This document shows, piece after piece, positions 25,553 to 33,921 of a DNA stretch of 64,000 bases. The notes below the pieces were generated by a model. The model was given only the letters and a program-made list of their open reading frames with translations, had not been told where the DNA came from and searched no databases. The stretch covers positions 1,178,001 to 1,242,000 of the forward strand of contig NZ_MRDM01000014.1 in NCBI RefSeq assembly GCF_002008165.1, given 5' to 3'. The position numbers were made by a program, and so were the translations under genes. The stretch is from Rhizobium laguerreae. Its GTDB lineage: Bacteria; Pseudomonadota; Alphaproteobacteria; Rhizobiales; Rhizobiaceae. The first letter of the stretch is position 1; each line of letters opens with the position of its first letter.

Positions 25553-26545
25553 ATGACAGTAAGATTTGGTCTTCTTGGCGCCGGCCGCATCGGCAAGGTT
25601 CATGCGAAGGCTGTCAGCGGCGACGCCAATGCAAAGCTCGTCGCGGTCGCCGACGCCTTTCCGCAGGCAGCCGAAGCCATCGCCTCCGCCTATGGCTGCG
25701 AGGTCCGCACCATCGAGGCGATCGAGGCAGCCAAGGACATCGACGCCGTCGTCATCTGCACGCCGACGGATACCCATGCCGATCTGATCGAGCGCTTCGC
25801 CCGCGCCGGCAAGGCGATCTTCTGCGAAAAGCCGATCGACCTCGACGTCGCCCGCGTCAAGGCCTGCATCAAGGTGGTGGAAGAGACCGGCGCCAAGCTG
25901 ATGGTCGGCTTCAACCGCCGCTTCGATCCGCATTTCATGGCTGTCCGCAAGGTCATCGACGAAGGCAAGATCGGCGATGTCGAGATGGTGACGATCACCT
26001 CGCGCGATCCCGGCGCCCCGCCGGTCGATTATATCAAGCGCTCGGGCGGCATCTTCCGCGACATGACGATCCACGATTTCGACATGGCTCGCTTCCTGCT
26101 CGGCGAAGAACCGGTGTCGGTTTTCGCGACCGCCGCCGTGCTCGTCGACAAGGCAATCGGCGAAGCCGGCGACTATGACAGCGTCTCGGTGATCCTGCAG
26201 ACGAAATCCGGCAAGCAGACCGTCATCTCCAACTCCCGCCGCGCCACCTACGGCTATGACCAGCGCATCGAGGTGCATGGTTCCAAGGGCCTCGTCTCGG
26301 CCGAGAACCAGCGGCCGGTCTCCATCGAAGTCGCAAACGGCGAAGGCTACACCCGCCCGCCGCTGCATGACTTCTTCATGACCCGTTACACCGAAGCCTA
26401 TGCCAACGAGATTGCCGGCTTCATCGCCGCGATCGAGAGGGGCACCAAGATCTCTCCATCGGGCGCCGATGGTCTCGCAGCGCTGGCACTCGCCGATGCC
26501 GCGGTCCTGTCCGTCAAGGAAGGCAAGCTCATCAAGATCGGCTGA
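25553..26545 (+). CDS. idhA: Inositol 2-dehydrogenase
   Basis: A 330-residue Gfo/Idh/MocA oxidoreductase. The NAD-binding motif GLLGAGRIGKVHAKAV is at the N-terminus, followed by the EKP motif (AIFCEKPIDLDV) with the catalytic-region Lys and the GGIFRDMTIHDFDMARFLLG segment with the Asp/His pair typical of inositol dehydrogenases. It oxidises myo-inositol to scyllo-inosose. AGGGAGG lies six bases before the ATG. It stands alone here, as idhA does in other rhizobia, with the iol genes elsewhere. Confidence 0.9.
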   Translation: MTVRFGLLGAGRIGKVHAKAVSGDANAKLVAVADAFPQAAEAIASAYGCEVRTIEAIEAAKDIDAVVICTPTDTHADLIERFARAGKAIFCEKPIDLDVARVKACIKVVEETGAKLMVGFNRRFDPHFMAVRKVIDEGKIGDVEMVTITSRDPGAPPVDYIKRSGGIFRDMTIHDFDMARFLLGEEPVSVFATAAVLVDKAIGEAGDYDSVSVILQTKSGKQTVISNSRRATYGYDQRIEVHGSKGLVSAENQRPVSIEVANGEGYTRPPLHDFFMTRYTEAYANEIAGFIAAIERGTKISPSGADGLAALALADAAVLSVKEGKLIKIG

Positions 26546-26644
26546 CGGCTCTCTCCCGACCGGAAGCCATGCATGAGATGGCCGGGCGCCCGCCCGGCCA
26601 TTTCGCGTTTCAGAGATCTTTTGATGAACGGCGTGCCGCGGTCG

Positions 26645-26687
26645 CCCCCTCTGCCCTGCCGGGCATCTCCCCCACAGGTGGGGAGAT
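26645..26687. repeat. Rhizobial intergenic palindromic repeat, copy 1
   Basis: A segment of the form CCCCCTCTGCCCTGCCGGGC followed by ATCTCCCCCACAGGTGGGGA, containing an internal hairpin. It is inverted relative to copy 2 at 26771-26814. Sequences of this type are scattered through intergenic regions of Rhizobiales genomes and are thought to be non-autonomous mobile palindromes. Confidence 0.7.
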
Positions 26688-26770
26688 TGGCTGGCTGCAC
26701 TGGCTTCCCCAAGCGATGGACGTTCCAAGCAGCGTACCGTCAAAGAGGCAGGAAGGCCCAGTCACTTGTT

Positions 26771-26814
26771 ATCTCCCCACCTGCGGGGGAGATGGCCGGC
26801 AGGCCAGAGGGGGG
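26771..26814. repeat. Rhizobial intergenic palindromic repeat, copy 2 (inverted)
   Basis: It is the reverse complement of copy 1 with about four or five differences (ATCTCCCCACCTGCGGGGGA then GATGGCCGGCAGGCCAGAGG). The two copies, 83 bases apart, could fold into one long hairpin at the convergent ends of idhA and the ROK gene. Confidence 0.7.
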
Positions 26815-26896
26815 CTGGCACGGCAAACCCCTCAAAGTCGCATACTACCGACTGGCCGGTTGCTGCTGCAATCACCACACGTCGTGAAAGAAACCC

Positions 26897-28147
26897 TCAA
26901 CCCGATTCCTGAATAGTCGCCGATGCCTGGATTCCCTGAACGCCCGAGAGAACAATATCCTCGTCGATGACGGATAGCGCCCGGTTCAGATGTCCTTCGA
27001 AGACGAGGATCTGCTCGTCGGCCACCACCCTAATCTCGGGCATGCCTTCCATGCGCACGATATGCGACTGCCCCAGACCCTCTTCGATCCCTTGCCGGAG
27101 AAGGTCGTAATAACGCGTGCCCGGGCCGGTGATGGCGATCGGCATGCGCTCCGTCAGGCTCAGCATGCGCGACAGCCCGTTGCCGAGCGCCAGCCCCGCC
27201 TGGCGGAAGGCGAAGGCGGGGACCCGGTGACCCTGTCGCGCCTTTGCGGCGATCTTGTCCAGTTCCGCCACCGGCACGAACTTTGCCGGGATCGTATCGA
27301 GCGGCACCTCGAAGGCGCTGCGCAGGATCGCATAGAAACCGGCATAGGCCTCGATGCAGCCACGCGTGCCGCAGCGACAGAGCCCGCCATTGGCCATGTG
27401 CAGCATGTGCCCGAAATTGGGCGCCGATATCTCCTGGCCTGCCTGGTTCCCACGCCTGACGATGCCGAGCCCGACGCTATGGCCGAGCGAAAGGGCGGCG
27501 AGCGAGCGGAAATCGGCGCCCTTCACCATCTCCTCACGCGCGCCGAGCGCGGCTGCGACCAGCAGCGTCTCGTTGTCGAGGATCACCTTGGCCTGCCATT
27601 CCGGCCGGAGTGCCGATTCGAAATCGATCTGATCGCTGCCGAAGATCGGCGACCAGACGAGAACCGGCTCGGTGGAATCGACCAGCCCCTTGCTGCTGAT
27701 CGAGATCAGCAGCACCTTTTCTTGGCTGATCTTCGAGCGATCGAGAATGCGCGAAAGCCCGGCCCGCACCGCCGCAACGAAGCGGGCCGCACCTGCCGGA
27801 TCGTGCGAACGTTCCTCGCTGAAGCGGTCGATCAGCTTGCCGGCATAATCGACCAGCGAATATTGCACCGCATCCGAGGAGATGATGACGACGATGAGAT
27901 AACCGCAATCGCGCCGCTGGCGCAGCAGCACGCGCGGCCGGCCGCGGCCGCTTGCCGGCTGCTGTTCCGATTTTTCGATGATCTGGGCTTTTTCCAGCTC
28001 AGTGGTGATCGCCGAAATGGTGGCCGACGAAAGCCGGGTGAAATCGGATATTTCGGTATGCGCGAGCGCACCGTGGCGGCGCAGCACAGACAGCACGAGC
28101 ACGCTGTTTCGCTGCCGGACCAGCTCCGTGCTCGACTTGGTCAGCAT
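26897..28147 (-). CDS. ROK-family transcriptional regulator, probable XylR
   Basis: A 416-residue repressor. The N-terminal winged HTH reads GALAHTEISDFTRLSSATIS; the ROK sugar-kinase-like domain follows, with the zinc-binding motif CRCGTRGCIEAYAG. ROK repressors respond to sugars. It is divergent from xylFHG with a strong palindrome between them, so it is most likely the xylose-responsive repressor, although the phosphate-loop of true kinases is not evident. Confidence 0.82.
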   Translation of the reverse strand: MLTKSSTELVRQRNSVLVLSVLRRHGALAHTEISDFTRLSSATISAITTELEKAQIIEKSEQQPASGRGRPRVLLRQRRDCGYLIVVIISSDAVQYSLVDYAGKLIDRFSEERSHDPAGAARFVAAVRAGLSRILDRSKISQEKVLLISISSKGLVDSTEPVLVWSPIFGSDQIDFESALRPEWQAKVILDNETLLVAAALGAREEMVKGADFRSLAALSLGHSVGLGIVRRGNQAGQEISAPNFGHMLHMANGGLCRCGTRGCIEAYAGFYAILRSAFEVPLDTIPAKFVPVAELDKIAAKARQGHRVPAFAFRQAGLALGNGLSRMLSLTERMPIAITGPGTRYYDLLRQGIEEGLGQSHIVRMEGMPEIRVVADEQILVFEGHLNRALSVIDEDIVLSGVQGIQASATIQESG

Positions 28148-28240
28148 GAATGCCGCCCTCTCCCCTGCTTACTCCGCCCTCGGCTTTCCACTGCATCTCC
28201 AGCCGGTGTTTCGCAAGGAAATTAAGCCGGCAGTGCCGTG

Positions 28241-28269
28241 TTGACAGTTGAAAAAATCTCTGACACTAA
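28241..28269 (+). promoter_or_regulatory. Candidate xylF promoter
   Basis: A perfect TTGACA (28241-28246) is followed 17 bases later by CACTAA, a weak -10. The palindrome at 28271-28289 starts directly after it, so a bound repressor would block RNA polymerase clearance. Confidence 0.45.
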
Positions 28270-28270
28270 A

Positions 28271-28289
28271 TTTCTCGACTGTCGAGAAA
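28271..28289. promoter_or_regulatory. Perfect 9-1-9 palindrome, likely operator of xylFHG
   Basis: TTTCTCGAC-T-GTCGAGAAA is an exact inverted repeat. An extra copy of the half-site TTTCTCGAC is at 28302-28310. Its place between the ROK regulator and xylF suggests that it is the ROK operator. Confidence 0.7.
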
Positions 28290-28374
28290 AAAATCCAAAC
28301 CTTTCTCGACAGCTTTTCGCGGTGGCCGGAGGAAGCATGGGCTGGGCCGGTCGCAATCCACTCGGGAGGACATT

Positions 28375-29415
28375 ATGAAGTCTATTTTGAAATTGATGGC
28401 CGGTGCTGCCATCCTCGTTTCCGTGCATACCGCTGCCATGGCTGCCGATCTCGTCGTCGGTGTTTCCTGGTCGAATTTCCAGGAAGAGCGCTGGAAGACG
28501 GACGAAGCCGCCATCAAGAAGGCTCTCGAAGCCAAGGGTGCCAAATATATTTCCGCTGACGCGCAGTCTTCTGCCGCAAAGCAGCTTACCGACGTCGAAT
28601 CGTTGATCTCGCAGGGCGCCAACGCGCTGATCATTCTCGCCCAGGACTCCGATGCGATCGGCCCGGCCATCGAAAAGGCCGCCGCTGAAGGTATCCCCGT
28701 CGTCGGCTATGACCGCCTGATCGAAAACCCGGCTGCTTTCTACATTACCTTCGATAACAAGGAAGTCGGCCGCCTGCAGGCTGAAGGCGTTTTCAAGGCC
28801 AAGCCGGAAGGCAACTACGTTTTCATCAAGGGCTCGTCTTCCGATCCGAACGCAGATTTCCTGTTTTCGGGCCAGCAGGAAGTCCTGAAGGCCGCCATCG
28901 ATGCCGGCAAGATCAAGAATGTTGGCGAGGCCTATACCGACGGCTGGCTGCCGGAGAACGCTCAGCGCAACATGGAGCAGTTCCTGACCGCCAACAACAA
29001 CAAGGTTGACGCCGTTGTTGCTTCGAACGACGGCACCGCCGGTGGCGCCATCGCTGCTCTCGACGCACAGGGCCTCGCCGGCTCCGTTCCGGTTTCCGGC
29101 CAGGACGGTGACAAGGCAGCGCTCAACCGCATCGCTCTCGGCACGCAGACGGTTTCCGTCTGGAAGGACAGCCGCGAACTCGGCCAACGCGCCGCTGAAA
29201 TCGCTCTCGACCTCGCCGGCGGCAAGGACATGAGCAAGATCGACGGCGCCCAGGCTTTCAAGGGCGGCCCCAAGGGCGTCGAAATGCAGTCGGTCTTCCT
29301 GAAGCCGCTTGCGATCACCAAGGAAAACCTGAACGTCGTCATCGACGCTGGCTGGATTTCCAAGGCTGAAGCCTGCCAGGGCGTGAAGGCTGACACCGTC
29401 GCTGCCTGCAAGTAA
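28375..29415 (+). CDS. xylF: XylF-type xylose-binding protein
   Basis: A 346-residue periplasmic binding protein. The signal peptide is residues 1-23 (cut near HTAAMA-ADL). The mature protein begins DLVVGVSWSNFQEERWKTDE, typical of XylF, and later has PVVGYDRLIENPAAFYITFD and VVASNDGTAGGAIAAL. It delivers D-xylose (probably also related pentoses) to the XylH/XylG complex. It is first of three plus-strand genes, preceded by an operator and followed by a strong hairpin. Confidence 0.9.
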   Translation: MKSILKLMAGAAILVSVHTAAMAADLVVGVSWSNFQEERWKTDEAAIKKALEAKGAKYISADAQSSAAKQLTDVESLISQGANALIILAQDSDAIGPAIEKAAAEGIPVVGYDRLIENPAAFYITFDNKEVGRLQAEGVFKAKPEGNYVFIKGSSSDPNADFLFSGQQEVLKAAIDAGKIKNVGEAYTDGWLPENAQRNMEQFLTANNNKVDAVVASNDGTAGGAIAALDAQGLAGSVPVSGQDGDKAALNRIALGTQTVSVWKDSRELGQRAAEIALDLAGGKDMSKIDGAQAFKGGPKGVEMQSVFLKPLAITKENLNVVIDAGWISKAEACQGVKADTVAACK

Positions 29416-29436
29416 GCAAGCTCTGCACTGAAATTG

Positions 29437-29470
29437 CCGGCGCCGCAGCGGAACACCGTTGCGGCGCCGG
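29437..29470 (+). promoter_or_regulatory. Strong stem-loop between xylF and xylH
   Basis: CCGGCGCCGCA and TGCGGCGCCGG pair perfectly and are extended inward by four more pairs around an AACA loop, giving about 15 pairs. There is no T run. It should protect xylF mRNA from 3' decay and lower expression of xylH and xylG relative to xylF. Confidence 0.6.
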
Positions 29471-29676
29471 ATGCGGATGAGAATTCGATCGACGAAGTTT
29501 CTCCGCCTCGCCGCACCATCGCGGGTTTTCATTCCCTGCCGGAAGGGTGTCGCAACGCCACGCGACCGGCTTCCGGAAGCATCGCGATGGTGAGTTGAAG
29601 TACAGACGCATGACGCCGATGGCAGCCTCTAGCACGACGGCGCATCCGTCCAAACAAGTGGGGGAACGGCAAACCC

Positions 29677-30990
29677 ATGGCCGAAATGGTAAAATCCACA
29701 ACATCAAGCGGACCGCGAGCGGCGGAAGCCAATCTGGTGACCCGCTTCTTCCGCGCCACCGAGATCGACACGCGTCTGCTCGGCATGATCGGCGCGCTGA
29801 TCATCATCTGGATCGGTTTCCACATCATCACCGGCGGCCTCTTCCTGACCCCGCGCAATCTCTGGAACCTCTCGGTCCAGACGACCGACATCGCCGTCAT
29901 GACGACGGGCATGGTGCTGATCATCGTCACCCGCAACATCGACCTGTCGGTCGGTTCCGTGCTCGGCCTCTGCGGCATGATCATGGGCGTGACGCAGGCC
30001 AAGATCCTGCCGGAATATATCGGCTTCGACAGCCCCTTCACCTGGGCGATCACGCTGCTGGTCGGATTGGCGGCAGGCTGCCTGATCGGCGCCTTCCAGG
30101 GCATCATCATCGCCTTCCTCAACGTTCCCTCCTTCATCGTCACGCTCGGCGGCCTGCTCGTCTGGCGCGGCGCCACCTGGCTCGTCACCAGCGGCCAGAC
30201 GGTTGCCCCGATGGACCAGACCTTCCGCATCATGGGCGGTGGTGCTGAGGGCTCGATCGGCGCCACCTGGAGCTGGATCGTCGGCATTGCAGCCTGTCTC
30301 TTCGTCATCGTCAGCATCATCGGCTCGCGCAGCCAGCGCCGCCGCTTCGGCTTTCCGCGCCGGCCGATGTGGGCGGAATATTTCCTCGCCATCCTCAGCT
30401 GCGTCCTCATCCTCGGCGCGGTCTGGATCGCCAACAGCTATTACTGGCCGATCAACATCGCCAAGAAATATGCCGAGACCAACAATATTCCCTGGCCCGA
30501 AACCGGCCTGGATATCCCCTACGGCATCGCCGTGCCGGTGCTGATCGCGATCGTCGTCGGCATCATCATGACCTTCATCGCGACAAGGCTGCGCTTCGGC
30601 CGCTACGTCTTCGCGATTGGCGGCAACCCCGAAGCGGCCGAGCTCGCCGGCATCAAGACCCGCTGGGTCACCGTGCGCATTTTCGCGCTGATGGGCATTC
30701 TCGCAGCCATCGCGGCGGCGATCTCCACCGCCCGCCTCAACGCCGCAACGAACTCGCAGGGTACGCTCGACGAGCTCTACACCATCGCCGCCGCCGTCAT
30801 CGGCGGAACGTCGCTGGCAGGCGGCACCGGCACCATCGCCGGCGCCATGCTCGGCGCGCTCGTCATGCAGTCGTTGCAATCGGGCATGGTGCTGGCGCAT
30901 GTCGACACGCCGCTGCAGAGCGTCGTCGTCGGCACCGTCCTCGTCGTAGCGGTTTGGCTCGACACCGTCTATCGCTCCCGTGCCAAGTGA
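29677..30990 (+). CDS. xylH: XylH-type sugar ABC transporter permease
   Basis: A 437-residue membrane protein of the AraH/RbsC/XylH family, longer than GguB because of a middle insertion (about residues 200-275, with an Arg-rich cytoplasmic SQRRRFGFPRRPM). Motifs: TRNIDLSVGSVLGLCGMI, VPSFIVTLGGLLVWRGA, FAIGGNPEAAELAGIKT, IGGTSLAGGTGTIAGAMLGA. It forms the xylose channel. A 261-base gap with the hairpin separates it from xylF. Confidence 0.9.
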   Translation: MAEMVKSTTSSGPRAAEANLVTRFFRATEIDTRLLGMIGALIIIWIGFHIITGGLFLTPRNLWNLSVQTTDIAVMTTGMVLIIVTRNIDLSVGSVLGLCGMIMGVTQAKILPEYIGFDSPFTWAITLLVGLAAGCLIGAFQGIIIAFLNVPSFIVTLGGLLVWRGATWLVTSGQTVAPMDQTFRIMGGGAEGSIGATWSWIVGIAACLFVIVSIIGSRSQRRRFGFPRRPMWAEYFLAILSCVLILGAVWIANSYYWPINIAKKYAETNNIPWPETGLDIPYGIAVPVLIAIVVGIIMTFIATRLRFGRYVFAIGGNPEAAELAGIKTRWVTVRIFALMGILAAIAAAISTARLNAATNSQGTLDELYTIAAAVIGGTSLAGGTGTIAGAMLGALVMQSLQSGMVLAHVDTPLQSVVVGTVLVVAVWLDTVYRSRAK

Positions 30991-31004
30991 GAGGAGCCCA
31001 AAAC

Positions 31005-31787
31005 ATGGCTGATCAACGCACTCCCCTCGTGGAACTGAAAAACATCTCGATCTCCTTCGGCGGCATTCACGCCGTGGACAACGCCTCTGTGGATCTCTAC
31101 CCCGGCGAAGTCGTGGCATTGCTCGGCCATAACGGCGCCGGCAAGTCGACGCTCATCAAGATCCTCTCCGGCGCCTACAAGCGCGATGGCGGCGAGATCC
31201 TGATCAACGGCGAGCCTGCCGACATCCGCAATCCGCGCGATGCCAAGAAATACGGCATCGAGACGATCTACCAGACGCTCGCCGTCGCCGACAATGTCGA
31301 CGCCGCCGCCAACCTCTATCTCGGCCGCGAGCTGAAGACCCGCTGGGGTACGCTCGACGACGTCGCGATGGAAGCCTCGGCCCGCGAGGTGATGGGGCGG
31401 CTTAACCCCAACTTCAAGCGCTTCAAGGAGCCAGTGAAGGCGCTTTCGGGCGGCCAGCGGCAATCGGTGGCGATCGCGCGTGCGATCCTCTTCAACGCCC
31501 GCATCCTGATCATGGACGAGCCGACGGCGGCCCTCGGCCCCCAGGAGACGGCGCAGGTCGGCGAACTGATCAAGCAGCTGAAGAAGGAAGGCATCGGCAT
31601 CTTCCTCATTAGCCACGACATCCACGACGTCTTCGACCTCGCCGACCGCGTCTCGGTGATGAAGAACGGCCAGGTCGTCGGCCACGCCCGCACCGAGGAC
31701 GTGACCAAGGACGAAGTCCTCGGCATGATCATCCTCGGCAAGGTGCCGCCAAAGGCGATCCCCGGCCCCGGCGCCATGCAGATCTGA
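31005..31787 (+). CDS. xylG: XylG-like sugar ABC transporter ATPase, single domain
   Basis: A 260-residue ATPase: Walker A GHNGAGKSTLIKIL, signature LSGGQRQSVAIARAIL, Walker B ILIMDEPTAALG, His loop ISHDIH. The enterobacterial XylG is a fused pair of such domains (about 510 residues); this one is half that size and must work as a homodimer, as FrcA-type ATPases do in rhizobia. The start at 31005 has GAGAGGAG upstream, 14 bases after xylH. Confidence 0.9.
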   Translation: MADQRTPLVELKNISISFGGIHAVDNASVDLYPGEVVALLGHNGAGKSTLIKILSGAYKRDGGEILINGEPADIRNPRDAKKYGIETIYQTLAVADNVDAAANLYLGRELKTRWGTLDDVAMEASAREVMGRLNPNFKRFKEPVKALSGGQRQSVAIARAILFNARILIMDEPTAALGPQETAQVGELIKQLKKEGIGIFLISHDIHDVFDLADRVSVMKNGQVVGHARTEDVTKDEVLGMIILGKVPPKAIPGPGAMQI

Positions 31788-31819
31788 CCGCCGCCAGACG
31801 ATCCGACTCGCCAACCACG

Positions 31820-31849
31820 CTCCGCCGCCCGCAAGGCCGGCGGAGTTTT
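31820..31849 (+). terminator. Terminator of xylFHG
   Basis: CTCCGCCG and CGGCGGAG form an eight-base stem with a ten-base loop followed by TTTTC, 33 bases after the xylG stop. A typical rho-independent terminator. Confidence 0.85.
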
Positions 31850-31993
31850 CATGCAACGTTCCTCGGGTCTGACGGATAAAAACACCCGCCAAACCGCAAG
31901 CACCCGTATTTCTGAGAATTTCGCGATTGAAGCCAGCCGCAAGCTAGGCTAAGAACCACCCATCGGACAGGCGATTCAGACCGCCTTAGGCAT

Positions 31994-32070
31994 GCACCCG
32001 TAGCTCAGCTGGATAGAGTGTTGGATTCCGATTCCAAAGGTCACAGGTTCGAATCCTGTCGGGTGCGCCA
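31994..32070 (+). tRNA. tRNA-Arg(CCG)
   Basis: A 77-base cloverleaf: acceptor GCACCCG/CGGGTGC, D arm GCTC/GAGT, anticodon stem TTGGA/TCCAA with loop TTCCGAT giving anticodon CCG (reads CGG), T arm ACAGG-TTCGAAT-CCTGT, discriminator G and encoded CCA. The accessory block with IS fragments begins within 50 bases of its 3' end, a common place for foreign DNA. Confidence 0.95.
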
Positions 32071-32116
32071 CTTCCCCTTTGGTCCGTGCTGGACACATAG
32101 GATACGGTTTATTCCT

Positions 32117-32140
32117 GAGACATAGGTAACACTTTTGAGC
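32117..32140. repeat. Terminal inverted repeat of the IS481-like element, 3' end
   Basis: GAGACATAGGTAACACTTTT followed by GAGC matches, in inverted orientation, the sequence at 35864-35885 (differences at two internal positions and one gap). It lies at the 3' (C-terminal) end of the transposase fragment. Confidence 0.65.
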
Positions 32141-32444
32141 CGAAAGGGTTCGGCAGTGGTTCCAGTCTGCATGTCTCGTCATCGAAGTATCCCAGGTCGT
32201 AATCCATGAAGCTTGCGATCCATATGTGGTCTTCGACCTGTTTGATTCCAACGGACTGCCCGGTGACCGTCAATGGATATCAGTAGCGCTTGTCGGCGAG
32301 CATGAACTCGCTCTTGTAATCGGCGCACCACAGGTCGTTGGGTTGGCGAGGTTGGGAGAGTGGCGTTCCGACAGCTCTGTTGCGCCGTCGCTTGCGGTGC
32401 TGGACCAGCCCGTTGCGGTCGAGCACCGCATGCGGTCGCTCCCC
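32117..32444 (-). pseudogene. IS481-family transposase, C-terminal fragment
   Basis: The minus-strand frame reads AVLDRNGLVQHRKRRRNRA, then QPRQPNDLWCADYKSEFMLA, then DKRY, an in-frame stop, YPLTVT, and after an internal deletion VEDHIWIASFMDYDLGYFDD followed by GSKVLPMSQE and the normal stop. The DDE-domain start (WCADYK) and the C-terminal tail are recognisable, but much of the catalytic core is missing. The sequence upstream of AVLDRNG is unrelated. Confidence 0.8.
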
Positions 32445-32470
32445 TCGCCCTTGTCCCGCTGTCGCCAATC

Positions 32471-33196
32471 CTATCGCTTTTCGGCCGATCGCAGCACCCC
32501 TACAAGGATTCGACCATCGGTGAAGTACGGATCCCCACCGCCGTTCCGACCATCTCTTGTCGCACCGACGCCTGCGCGCTCGTAGGTCATGGAGATCTGC
32601 CCGGCGGCCTTGAGGTCGCCGATCACCAGTTCGCGCTCGGCGTCAAGATCGGGCCTGATATGGTGGGTGATCTGCCCGGTGTCGTGGCTGACGCCGACGC
32701 CGCGGTCGAAGCTCGCGGAGCCCAGCCACAGCGGCTGGCCGTCGGCGCCGACGGTCGCCGTTTGCCAGAGGCGTATGTGGTGGCGCTCGTCAGCGCTACG
32801 CCCGACAGACTTTTCGAAAGCCAGATCCTGCTTCCGGCCGTCGAAGAACAGCGGGCTGACGGGTGCATCGAGATCCGGACGATCAAGCGCCACGCTCAGG
32901 CCGATTTCAACCGAGGAGAGCAACGTTATCCTGTCGGCGGGATCCCAGCCCGAGGCGGCGAAGGCCTTGATCACCTGCTGCTTCGGGCCGACGACGCCGA
33001 CGTTGATCGGGTCGCCCGGAATGTCGTCGCCGGTCGTGGTGACCATCCGGCTGAGATCGGCAACAGTGCTCCGGTCGCGGAAGATCCAAAGCTCCGGCAT
33101 GACCAGGTAGCAGACGAGCAGATAGGCCACGAAGACGGCGGCAAGAACGCCCACAGCCGACTTCCATCTGCCTCGACTGCTTCTCCCCTGTTCCAT
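32471..33196 (-). CDS. LssY C-terminal domain protein, membrane-anchored
   Basis: A 241-residue protein. One N-terminal membrane helix (AVGVLAAVFVAYLLVCYLVM) is followed by an LssY-C-type periplasmic domain: DPINVGVVGPKQQVIKAFAA, SPLFFDGRKQDLAFEKSVG, RHHIRLWQTA and FDRGVGVSHDTGQITHHI, the most conserved motif of that family. Function unknown; in some bacteria it is joined to membrane phosphatase or DedA domains. The gene is the last of four minus-strand genes inside the IS-flanked block, and its 3' end runs to the left IS fragment. Confidence 0.78.
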   Translation of the reverse strand: MEQGRSSRGRWKSAVGVLAAVFVAYLLVCYLVMPELWIFRDRSTVADLSRMVTTTGDDIPGDPINVGVVGPKQQVIKAFAASGWDPADRITLLSSVEIGLSVALDRPDLDAPVSPLFFDGRKQDLAFEKSVGRSADERHHIRLWQTATVGADGQPLWLGSASFDRGVGVSHDTGQITHHIRPDLDAERELVIGDLKAAGQISMTYERAGVGATRDGRNGGGDPYFTDGRILVGVLRSAEKR

Positions 33197-33217
33197 TGCA
33201 ATGTGCCGCTCCCGACT

Positions 33218-33903
33218 TCAGTAACAGGGCGGATACGGATAGTAGCCGCACGGGGGGTGATAGTAGTATGGCGCGGAGGCCGCCGCAGCACCGATGGCCG
33301 CGCCCGTCGCGACCGCGGCGCCGTAGCGGGCCGCCGGGTGCGCATACCAGCCGCCATGAAAGCCGACCGCACCCACGCCGACCACGCCGACGCGCCCCAT
33401 TCCGGCGCGCGCCACGAACATGTCGATGAAAAGCGAAGCCGGGCCATTGACCTTTGCGAGTTCGCCCTCGAGAACCTGGACGTCAAAGGTCAGCGTGCCG
33501 CCATCCAGCTTTGGCTTGGTCAGGACCACGACCGCGTCTTCGACAGCGGTGCCATCACTGCTCATGACGGAGATCGTCGCGTTCGGCGGGTCGACCGCGA
33601 AGCTATCCTTGCCCTCGTCCCATTCCTTGATGAACTCGGTCGTGAGAACATGTCCGGCCGATCGTACCGGACGGTCGGCGAACACGATGGAGTTCGGGGT
33701 GACGCCCGTCATCGTCAGCTTGCCATCGACCAGCGTCGCCCCGCCGGAATTGAGGACGGCGAGCGACGGCACCATCTTCGTGGCCGTGGTCGCTCCAATG
33801 GTCTTGGCGGCGGGGGCCGTGATCGCGTCTTCGGCCTGCGCCGCTCCCGCGAACGACACGAGGCAGGCTACGCGAGAGTGCCAATCCGTATATGGCGTTT
33901 CAT
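33218..33903 (-). pseudogene. Exported Gly/Tyr-rich protein with a frameshift in the signal peptide
   Basis: A strong AAGGAG and ATG at 33903 start MKRHIRIGTLA, then a stop. One base out of frame the sequence continues VACLVSFAGAAQAEDA and on to 33218. Joined, these make a normal signal peptide of 24 residues. A single G missing at about 33868-33873 (GCGTA where GCGGTA is expected) explains it. The mature part, about 200 residues, has a beta-type domain (LTFDVQVLEGELAKVNGPAS) and a Gly/Tyr/Pro-rich C-terminus. Family unknown. Either inactivated or a sequencing error. Confidence 0.65.
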
Positions 33904-33921
33904 GGAGAATTCTCCTTTTTG

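Larger units (their letters stand above)
26546..26896. other. Intergenic region with an inverted pair of dispersed repeats, 351 bp
   Basis: It lies between convergent idhA and the ROK regulator gene. Apart from the two repeat copies listed separately, nothing gene-like is seen. The region after the idhA stop contains a short GC-rich dyad (GGCCGGGCGCCCGCCCGGCC at about 26579-26598) that could end transcription, without a T run. Confidence 0.5.

Noticed and set aside
31994..32200. Phage- or island-type attachment site at the tRNA-Arg gene
   Set aside because: No integrase gene is in the window and I find no direct repeat of the tRNA 3' end further right, so only the proximity of accessory DNA is reported.
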